Source: Thermoleophilia bacterium
GTDB lineage: Bacteria > Actinomycetota > Thermoleophilia > Gaiellales > Gaiellaceae
DNA: 42,910 nucleotides
Direction of reading: 5' to 3'
Assembly (NCBI GenBank): GCA_020845695.1
Contig: JADLFG010000047.1
Coordinates: forward strand, 1 to 42,910
Made by a program: the position numbers and the translations under genes. The notes under the pieces are model-generated. The model saw only the letters and a list, made by a program, of their open reading frames with translations. It was not told the DNA's origin and made no database searches. Of this stretch, positions 28,865 through 35,311 are shown piece after piece (position 1 is the stretch's first letter; the number at the start of each line of letters is the position of its first letter).

Positions 28865-30235
28865 CTACGCGAGCCCGTGCGCGCGGCGCGCGTCGGCAGC
28901 GACGCGATCGCGGAGCGCGAGGAGGGGCACGCTCAGCTCGACCTCGCACGGAGCCGCGTCGAGCGCGCGAGCCGAGGCCGGTAGGCGCGCACGCTCGCCG
29001 GCGCAGCGGGCGCGGGCGCGCTCGAGCGACTCGTGCCACGTACGCTTGCCCCGTTCCATGACCGCCACGAGCAGCGGCTCGCCGCCTTCGGGCGGCTCCT
29101 CGAGCTCGAGCCCGAGCACGTCGAGGGCGACCTCTCCCGCGGCGGCAAGGCGCCAGGCTTGTTTCGCCCCCGGCAGGGTGGCCTTGGCGCCCGACAGCTT
29201 CAGGACCCCCCGCCCGCCGAGCTCGACGAGCTTGTACGCCATGTCGAGGAACGGGCAGTCCGCGACCGTCCCGAGCTTGGAGCCGATCCCGAAGGCGTCG
29301 ATCGACGCCCCCTCCGCGAGCAGTCGGCCCACGTCCCGCTCGTCGAGACCGCCGCTCGCGAACACGGTGGCGTCTTCGAGACCGGCCTGATCGAGAATCG
29401 CGCGCACCCGCCGCGCCAGTGCGCCGAGGTCGCCGGAGTCGAGCCGCACGCCCCGGAGGCGATGCCCTCGCTCGGCCAGCTCGCGGCCGACGATCGCGGC
29501 CCTCCGCGCGCCCGCGACGGTGTCGTACGTGTCGACCAGCAGGATCGCCCGGTCGGGGTAGGCGCGGGCGTAGGCGCGGAAGGCGGCGAGCTCGTCGGGG
29601 AACGACTCCACGTACGAATGCGCCATCGTCCCGGCCGTCGGGATCCCGTAGAGCCGGCCGGCGAGCACGTTCGACGTCGCCTCGAACCCGGCCAGGTAGC
29701 TGGCGCGGGCCGCCCGCAGACCCGCGTCCGCGCCGTGCGTGCGACGCAGGCCGAAATCGACCAGTCCACGGCCCCCGGCGGCATCGACGCAACGCGCCGC
29801 CTTCGCCGCCACGAGCGACTGGTAGTGGATCGTGTTCAAGACGACGGTCTCGACGAGCTGAGCCTCGAGCATGGGCGCGGTCACCTCGAGCACCGGCTCG
29901 GGCGCGAAGAACGCCGTCCCCTCCGGCAGCGCCCGGACCGACCCCGTGAACGAGAGCCGCTCGAGCTCGGCCAGGAACGCTCCCGTGAACAGCCGCGTCT
30001 CCTCGAGGAAGGCGAGCTCGTCCGGGCGGAACGAGAGCGCTTCGAGGTACGCGAGGGCATCGTCGAGGCCGGCGGCGACCAGGTAGCCCCAGCCGGGCGG
30101 CACGCTCCGCGCGAACAGGCTGAACGTGGCGGGCAGCTCGTGCAGGCCCTCGGCGACGTAGCTCTGCGCCATCGTGAGCTGGTAGAGGTCGACGAGGAGC
30201 GCGCCCGGAGGCTCGGGCCGGGCGGCGGCTGTCAT
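28865..30235 (-). CDS. pncB: Nicotinate phosphoribosyltransferase
   Basis: First enzyme of NAD salvage from nicotinate. The 456-residue protein has LLVDLYQLTMAQSYVAEGLH at the N-terminus, VVLNTIHYQSLVAAKAARCV, DFGLRRTHGADAG, the family's GTMAHSYVESFPDE, RLDSGDLGALARRVRAIL and the GIGSKLGTVADCPFLDMAYK phosphate-binding part. The start ATG overlaps the stop of the double DUF1918 gene (ATGA). In M. tuberculosis the stress-type PncB2 (Rv0573c) is in the DosR regulon a few genes from a DUF1918 gene, the same pairing as here. It likely keeps the NAD pool alive in non-growing cells. Confidence 0.94.
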   Translation of the reverse strand: MTAAARPEPPGALLVDLYQLTMAQSYVAEGLHELPATFSLFARSVPPGWGYLVAAGLDDALAYLEALSFRPDELAFLEETRLFTGAFLAELERLSFTGSVRALPEGTAFFAPEPVLEVTAPMLEAQLVETVVLNTIHYQSLVAAKAARCVDAAGGRGLVDFGLRRTHGADAGLRAARASYLAGFEATSNVLAGRLYGIPTAGTMAHSYVESFPDELAAFRAYARAYPDRAILLVDTYDTVAGARRAAIVGRELAERGHRLRGVRLDSGDLGALARRVRAILDQAGLEDATVFASGGLDERDVGRLLAEGASIDAFGIGSKLGTVADCPFLDMAYKLVELGGRGVLKLSGAKATLPGAKQAWRLAAAGEVALDVLGLELEEPPEGGEPLLVAVMERGKRTWHESLERARARCAGERARLPASARALDAAPCEVELSVPLLALRDRVAADARRAHGLA

Positions 30236-30717
30236 CCCGGGCGCGAGCGCCTGCGGCGGTAATGCTCGACGACCGCGTCGGGCCCGGGGAAGAGCAGCAC
30301 CTCCCGCCCGGTGTCGGACCAGCGCACCCGGTACGGGGGCCCGGCGTCGCCGACGACCTCGAGGATCTCCCCGTCCCGGTCGGGCTCGCCGAGGTGGTGG
30401 CCGCGAACGACGATGCGATCGCCGGCCCGGGCAACGGGGCTCCGGGGCTTGCGCGGCGCCGCCGCGGGGGCCGGAGCCGGCCGGGGCGGCCGCTTGGGGG
30501 CAGCCGCGGGCTTCACTCGACGGCCCCGGCGCGGCTCGAGCACGGCATCGGGGCCGGGGTGGAAGATCGACTCGCGCCCGCCCTCCCAGCGGACGCGGTA
30601 GCGCTCGCGACCCGGCTCCCCGAGCACTTCGACGATCTCACCGCTGCGGCCGGCTCCGTGGAGCCGCCGGCCGCCGACGACAACCGTGTCGCCCACCTCG
30701 GCGCGCCACCAGGTCAT
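30232..30717 (-). CDS. Double DUF1918 protein
   Basis: A 161-residue protein made of two DUF1918 barrels: about 5-58 (VGDTVVVGGRRLHGAGRSGE then ESIFHPGPDAVLEP) and about 98-152 (GDRIVVRGHHLGEPDRDGEI then EVLLFPGPDAVVEHY), joined by a Lys/Pro/Ala-rich linker. DUF1918 proteins are normally single-domain, like the one at 15577. It is coupled to pncB by an ATGA overlap and lies 51 nt after the tandem Usp gene, so Usp-DUF1918-PncB is a probable operon under element D. The basic linker and basic tail hint at nucleic acid or membrane contact; this is inference. Confidence 0.85.
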   Translation of the reverse strand: MTWWRAEVGDTVVVGGRRLHGAGRSGEIVEVLGEPGRERYRVRWEGGRESIFHPGPDAVLEPRRGRRVKPAAAPKRPPRPAPAPAAAPRKPRSPVARAGDRIVVRGHHLGEPDRDGEILEVVGDAGPPYRVRWSDTGREVLLFPGPDAVVEHYRRRRSRPG

Positions 30718-30768
30718 GGAGAGCCAATCCTAGAGCGGCGGCGCGGCACCGGAGCCGTCCCCGCCGGG

Positions 30769-31533
30769 TCAGCGGACGACGAGGACCGAGCAGCCGGCCC
30801 GGTGGGCAAGCCGCTCGCTCACCGAGCCGAGCGCCCGCAGCCCGTGCAGGCCCCTGCTTCCGACCACGATCAGGTCGGCGCTCCCCGCCGCGGCGAGGAG
30901 CGCGTCGACGGGCTTGCCGGCCACGACCTCGGCCGCCGGCTGCCGCTGCCGGACGGCATCCGGATCGACCGCCTTGCCGCCGGTCGAGACGAGCACGCGC
31001 AGGCCGGCGCCGAAGCGGTCGCGCAGGCTCTCGGCGACGGCGAGCGCCGCGTCGGCCTGCGGCGAGCCGTCGACGCCCACGACGACGGAGGCGGGGAAGC
31101 TCTCGGGCCGGGCCGGCGCCCTCGCGACCAGGACCGCGCAGGGCGCGCCGTGCAGGCTCTCGGTGGTCACGCTGCCGATCAGGATTCCCGCCGCCCGGTG
31201 GCGCCCGTGCGTGCCGAGGCAGAGCAGCGTGGCACGCTCCCGGGCAAGCAGGTCTGCCAGCACCGTGAGGGCGGGGCCCTCGAGCAGCCGGGTGTCGGCG
31301 AGCCGGAGGTGCGCGATCTCGCGGTGTGCCCGCTCGAGCGCCTCGCGTGCCTCGGCCGCCAGCGCGCTGGCGGCGGCGGGCGCGGCCCATCCCGCCTGCG
31401 CCGCCACCGGCAACTCGGCCACGGCCGCAAGCAGGAGCCGCCCGCTCTCGGAGACGAGGCGGGCAGCCTGATGCACGGCTACGAGCGCCTCCTCGGAGCC
31501 GTCGACGGCGCAGATCACCCGGTCGAAGATCAC
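30769..31533 (-). CDS. Tandem-domain universal stress protein
   Basis: A 254-residue protein of two Usp domains. Domain 1 (about 1-140) starts IFDRVICAVDGSEEALVAVH and ends LCLGTHGRHRAAGILIGSVT; domain 2 (about 145-254) starts SVVVGVDGSPQADAALAVAE and ends VVGSRGLHGLRALGSVSERL. Both keep the G-2x-G-9x-G(S/T)-like ATP-binding pattern. The GTG at 31533 is preferred because it begins just before the first strand and lies 10 nt after the -10-like GATCAT of element D; the ATG at 31572 would overlap the GATG of that element. Confidence 0.9.
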   Translation of the reverse strand: MIFDRVICAVDGSEEALVAVHQAARLVSESGRLLLAAVAELPVAAQAGWAAPAAASALAAEAREALERAHREIAHLRLADTRLLEGPALTVLADLLARERATLLCLGTHGRHRAAGILIGSVTTESLHGAPCAVLVARAPARPESFPASVVVGVDGSPQADAALAVAESLRDRFGAGLRVLVSTGGKAVDPDAVRQRQPAAEVVAGKPVDALLAAAGSADLIVVGSRGLHGLRALGSVSERLAHRAGCSVLVVR

Positions 31534-31543
31534 GGCACGAGCA

Positions 31544-31604
31544 ATGATCGCAGCCGCGCGGGCGTCGCGCATCGGTGAGATCGCTGATCCCACGGCGGGA
31601 AACC
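31544..31604 (-). promoter_or_regulatory. Shared stress promoter element, copy D
   Basis: Reverse strand: CGGGTTTCCCG with its TTT at 31602-31600, GATCA at 31589, GATG at 31573 and -10-like GATCAT at 31549-31544, exactly 24 nt from GATG. Block 1 to GATG is 30-31 nt. It sits directly after the stop of the acyl-CoA synthetase fusion gene and precedes the tandem Usp gene. Confidence 0.75.
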
Positions 31605-31616
31605 CGCACCCCGCGC

Positions 31617-34274
31617 CTACCAGGTCTTGGCGCGGGGAACCGCCTCGCCGCGCCCGACCCGGGCGCGCGCATCCACGGCGACGCAGCCGTGCTCGAGCCC
31701 GAGCACGGGGTTGAGGTCGAGCTCGAGCACTTCCGGCAACTCCTCGCCGAGGCGCGACAGCCGCAGGCACAGCTCGATGAGCGCGCCGGCGTCGGACGGC
31801 GGAATCGCCCGGAAGCCGCGGACGAGCCGCCCGGCCCTCCCGGACAGCACGAGCTCTCCGGCGTCGACGTCGGTCAAGGGCGCGATCCGAAACGACGCCT
31901 CGCCGACGAGCTCCGCCAGGCTCCCGCCCGGCCCGAACGCGACCAGCGGGCCGAAGACCGGGTCCTGGACAAGTCCGGCGAGGAACTCCGCGTTCCCCCG
32001 CACCTGCGGCTGGACGAGCAGCGGCGGGCCGATCCGCTCCGCCGCGGCGCGCACGTCGTCGGCGGTGGCGAGTCCGAGCGCGACGCCGCCGACGTCGACC
32101 TTGTGGATGCCAGGCGTCGCGGTCTTGACGACGGCGGGGAATCCCAGCTCGCCGGCGGCGGCGACCGCCTCCTCGACCGTGGTGACGGCACGCTCGGCGA
32201 CGAGGGGCACGCCGTACGCGGCCAAGAGAGACCGGAGCTCGTCCGCGCCGAGCCAGCCGCCGCCGCGGCCGAGCGCGCCCTCGACGACGGAGCGCGCCGC
32301 GGCCGCCGACAGCCCGGGGAGCGCGGGCACCGTCCCGGCCGGCCTCCTCAGCCAGTCGGCCCGATCGGCGGCGCGTCCGAGCGCCGCCGCCGCTGACTCC
32401 GGGTAGGCAAAGGCCGCCACTCCGGCCGTGTCGCGCAGCCCCCGCGGGATGCCCTCCTCGCTCATCACGACGGCCAGCACCGGCTTCCCGGACGCGCCCG
32501 CCGCGGTGCCCCGTGCGACCGCGCCGGCGACAGCGTCCGCCCCGACCGTCGCCGCCGGGACGAACAGGACGACGACCGCGTCGAGCCCCGGGTCGGCGAG
32601 GAGCAGCGGCAGTACGCCGGCATAGGTCTCCTCGGTCGCCGAGCCGAGCATGTCGACCGGGTTCGCGAGGCTCGCCTCCGCCGGCAGCAGCCGGGCGAGC
32701 GCCGCGAGCGTGCCCGCGGCGAGCTGCGGCAGCTCGAGCCCGGCCGCCTCGCAGGCGTCGGCGCAGAGGATGCCCAGCCCGCCCGCGTTCGTCAGCACGC
32801 CGACGCGCCGGCCGCGCGGCGCGGCGCCGCTCGCGTACAGGGTGGCCACGTCGAGCAGCTCCTCGAGCGTGGTGGCCCGGATCACCCCCGCTTGGTGGAA
32901 GAGGGCGTTGACGGCGGCCTCGGAGCCCGCCAGAGCGGCGGTGTGGGAGCTCGCGGCGCGAGCGCCGGCCCGGGAGGTCCCGCTCTTCATCGCGAGCAGC
33001 GGCTTGCGCCGCGCGACGCGGCGGGCAACGCGGGCGAACTTGCGCGGGTTGCCGAACGACTCGAGATAGAGCAGGACGATCCCGGTGCCGGGATCGTCCT
33101 GCCAGTGCTCGAGCAGGTCGTTCGAGGACACATCGGCCTTGTTGCCGATCGAGAAGAACGCCGAGAACCCGAGCCCGCGAGCGTCCGCCTTCTCGAGCAA
33201 CGCGAGCCCGAGCGCCCCGCTCTGCGACGCGAACCCGATCGGCCCGGGCGGAAACGACTCCCGCGCGAAGGTCGCGTTGAGCCGGCAGCCGGTGACGGCG
33301 AGGCCGAGGCAGTTCGGACCGACCAGGCGAGCGCCGTGGGCCCGGACGAGAGCGAGCAGCCGCTCCTGGCGCGCAACCCCCTCCCCGCCGATCTCCGCGA
33401 AGCCGGCGGAGATCACGCAGAGGGCGCGGACGCCGTGCTCGAGCGCCTCCCGGGCGACGTCGAGCACGTGCTCGCCGGGGACGCAGACAACGGCGAGGTC
33501 GACCGGCTCGGGGATCGCCGCCACCGACCGGAACGCGGACCTGCCGGCGACGGCCTCGCCGGCCCGGTTGACCGGGTGCGCGCGGCCCGGGAAGCCCCCG
33601 TCGACGATGTTGGCAAACAGCTTGCCGCCGATCGAGCCGGCCCGGGCCGAGGCGCCGATCACCGCGACGCTCGCGGGCGCGAAGAACGGTCGCAGGGACG
33701 CAACCACCCCCACGTGGTCGCGCGTGTCGACCTTCTCCCGGTAGGCCTCGGTGGGAACGATGGGGAAGCGCACCTCGATCGTCCCGCCCGCGAGCGTCCG
33801 GCTGACGTCGAAGCCGGCGTCCTCGAACACGCGCAGCATCCCGCGGTTCTCGGCCATCACCTCGGCGACGAATCCCTCCACGCCCGCGGCGGCGGCGAGG
33901 GCAGCAAGCTGCTCGAGCATCCTCGTGCCGACACCGCGCCCCTGGAGCGCGTCCTCGACGGCGAACGCGACCTCGGCGAGGGCCGGCTCACGCAGCCTGG
34001 CCCAGCTCGCGAGCGCGACGATGCGCTCCGCGCCGTCGTCCGCGAGCGTCGCGACGAGCGCCTCGCGCTCGTGCCCGTCCGGGTCGAGAAACGGCGCGAC
34101 GAGGCGAGCGCCCACCGCCGGCTGGCCGTGGAAGCGGAAGTGGAGGCTCCGCTCGGACAGCCCCGCGAACAGCTCCACCACCGCGGGCGTGTCCGCGGCA
34201 ACCGGTCGGCGCAGACGCAGTGTCGTGCCGTCCCGGAGAATGACGTCGCGAGCCCCCGCAGGCGGGTCCGCCAC
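31617..34274 (-). CDS. GNAT-NDP-forming acyl-CoA synthetase fusion (Pat-like protein acetyltransferase)
   Basis: An 885-residue protein with an N-terminal GNAT domain (about 8-170; acetyl-CoA loop LQGRGVGTRMLEQL) fused to an acyl-CoA synthetase (NDP-forming) module: CoA-binding Rossmann part (PASVAVIGASARAGSIGGKL), ligase-CoA parts (FASQSGALGLALLEKA, and SSHTAALAGSEAAVNALFHQ with the possible phospho-His), and a C-terminal ATP-grasp (AAYGVPLVAERAVTTVEEAV). The order GNAT first is that of Streptomyces-type Pat enzymes. Pat enzymes acetylate and shut off acetyl-CoA synthetase. It lies 4 nt after the Usp gene at 34279, in a Usp-Usp-Pat operon. Alternatively it could act as an ADP-forming acetate-CoA ligase. 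Confidence 0.9.
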   Translation of the reverse strand: MADPPAGARDVILRDGTTLRLRRPVAADTPAVVELFAGLSERSLHFRFHGQPAVGARLVAPFLDPDGHEREALVATLADDGAERIVALASWARLREPALAEVAFAVEDALQGRGVGTRMLEQLAALAAAAGVEGFVAEVMAENRGMLRVFEDAGFDVSRTLAGGTIEVRFPIVPTEAYREKVDTRDHVGVVASLRPFFAPASVAVIGASARAGSIGGKLFANIVDGGFPGRAHPVNRAGEAVAGRSAFRSVAAIPEPVDLAVVCVPGEHVLDVAREALEHGVRALCVISAGFAEIGGEGVARQERLLALVRAHGARLVGPNCLGLAVTGCRLNATFARESFPPGPIGFASQSGALGLALLEKADARGLGFSAFFSIGNKADVSSNDLLEHWQDDPGTGIVLLYLESFGNPRKFARVARRVARRKPLLAMKSGTSRAGARAASSHTAALAGSEAAVNALFHQAGVIRATTLEELLDVATLYASGAAPRGRRVGVLTNAGGLGILCADACEAAGLELPQLAAGTLAALARLLPAEASLANPVDMLGSATEETYAGVLPLLLADPGLDAVVVLFVPAATVGADAVAGAVARGTAAGASGKPVLAVVMSEEGIPRGLRDTAGVAAFAYPESAAAALGRAADRADWLRRPAGTVPALPGLSAAAARSVVEGALGRGGGWLGADELRSLLAAYGVPLVAERAVTTVEEAVAAAGELGFPAVVKTATPGIHKVDVGGVALGLATADDVRAAAERIGPPLLVQPQVRGNAEFLAGLVQDPVFGPLVAFGPGGSLAELVGEASFRIAPLTDVDAGELVLSGRAGRLVRGFRAIPPSDAGALIELCLRLSRLGEELPEVLELDLNPVLGLEHGCVAVDARARVGRGEAVPRAKTW

Positions 34275-34278
34275 GGCG

Positions 34279-34710
34279 CTATCCTCCGCCGGAGCCGGGC
34301 TGGCCGCGGACGACCAGCACGGGCCGGTCGCAGCGGTGGAGAACCGCGCTCGAGACGCTGCCGAGCAGCGCGAGCGCGGGGCCGCCGCGGCCGCGGCAGC
34401 CGATCACCACGAGATCGGCGCCGGCCCGCCCGGCGCAGGCGACGATCTCGCCGGCCGCGTCGCCCGTCGTCAGCTCGACGGTGCACGGAACGCCAGCCTC
34501 CGCCGCCCGGCTGGCCGCCCGCTCGAGCACGTCGTCTCCGCCCGACGCCGGCGCCCCGTTCGAGGCGCGGGCGGCCATGCTCGGGTCGCCGGGGTCGAGC
34601 ACATGCAGGACGTGCAGCTCGGCTTCCTGCTCTCGAGCGAGCTCGAGGGCCGCCCGGAGCGCGTGGCCCGCGAGCGGCGAGCCGTCCGTGGCGGCGAGGA
34701 TCCGCCTCAC
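34279..34710 (-). CDS. Universal stress protein
   Basis: A 143-residue Usp: VRRILAATDGSPLAGHALRA at the N-terminus, and VVIGCRGRGGPALALLGSVS then SAVLHRCDRPVLVVRG at the C-terminus, the ATP-binding form. The GTG start overlaps the stop of the Usp gene upstream (GTGA), and the Pat-like gene begins 4 nt downstream, so the three genes are one operon. A Gly/Ser-rich tail closes the protein. Confidence 0.9.
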   Translation of the reverse strand: MRRILAATDGSPLAGHALRAALELAREQEAELHVLHVLDPGDPSMAARASNGAPASGGDDVLERAASRAAEAGVPCTVELTTGDAAGEIVACAGRAGADLVVIGCRGRGGPALALLGSVSSAVLHRCDRPVLVVRGQPGSGGG

Positions 34711-35183
34711 GCCGCCGGCTGCTCGTCCCCCGCCGGGGGCTTCACGATCGCCACCGGGCACGGGGAGTGGCGCGCGCACTGAGCGCCGACCGAGCCGAGC
34801 AGGAGCCCGACGAAACCGCCGTGACCCCGGGAGCCGACAACGAGGAGATCCGCGTCTCTCGCCGCATCGAGCAGCACGCGGGCGGGCGCCCCCTCCACGA
34901 CCTCCCGGCGCACCTCGACCCCGCCCGCCGCCGCCGCCTCTTCCGCGAGCGCCGCGTCGAGCGCGCCTCTCGCGGTACGCTCGAGCTGCTCGCGCACCTC
35001 GTCGAGGGCGGGGCCGGGCGGAAAGCCGACCACGAAGGGCCCGGGAACACCCTCGTAGAGCGGATGCATCCACGCGTGGATCGCATGCAGCACCGCTCCC
35101 CGCAGCCTCGCCTCCTCGAGCGCGAAGCGCAGGGCGGCTCTGGCCCCCGGCGAGCCGTCGACTCCCACGATGATCTTGCCCAT
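34707..35183 (-). CDS. Universal stress protein
   Basis: A 158-residue Usp beginning MGKIIVGVDGSPGARAALRF, with ARDADLLVVGSRGHGGFVGL then LLGSVGAQCARHSPCPVAIV at the C-terminus; ATP-binding type, and the closest relative in this window is the Usp at 27646 (both have the AALRFALEEARLRG helix). First gene of the Usp-Usp-Pat operon. A likely -10 is TACTGT about 10 nt upstream of the ATG on the reverse strand. Divergent from the c-di-GMP gene across element J. Confidence 0.92.
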   Translation of the reverse strand: MGKIIVGVDGSPGARAALRFALEEARLRGAVLHAIHAWMHPLYEGVPGPFVVGFPPGPALDEVREQLERTARGALDAALAEEAAAAGGVEVRREVVEGAPARVLLDAARDADLLVVGSRGHGGFVGLLLGSVGAQCARHSPCPVAIVKPPAGDEQPAA

Positions 35184-35215
35184 CGACCGTGAACAGTACC
35201 GCCGGCTGCGGGTGG

Positions 35216-35276
35216 TCGTCGCGGCCGCGAGATCCCCCGCCCGGGGGATGCCGCCTACCCGTTGCGGGCACGATCT
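35216..35276 (+). promoter_or_regulatory. Shared stress promoter element, copy J
   Basis: TCGTCGCG at 35216 (weak block 1), GATCC at 35231 (15 nt on), GATG at 35247 (31 nt) and CGATCT at 35271-35276 (24 nt). Spacing is exact although block 1 is degenerate. It points toward the GGDEF/HD-GYP gene; the divergent Usp gene at 35183 shares the intergenic region. Confidence 0.6.
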
Positions 35277-35311
35277 GAGAGTGGAACGGCCCTGCGACGA
35301 AAGGACCTACC

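Noticed and set aside
30718..30768. A separate promoter with stress element for the double DUF1918 gene
   Set aside because: A possible -10 (TAGGAT) exists but without GATG; the short gap after the tandem Usp gene fits an operon better.
35184..35250. A stress element on the reverse strand for the Usp gene at 35183
   Set aside because: The likely -10 (TACTGT) has no GATG 24 nt before it; only copy J on the forward strand has the right geometry.
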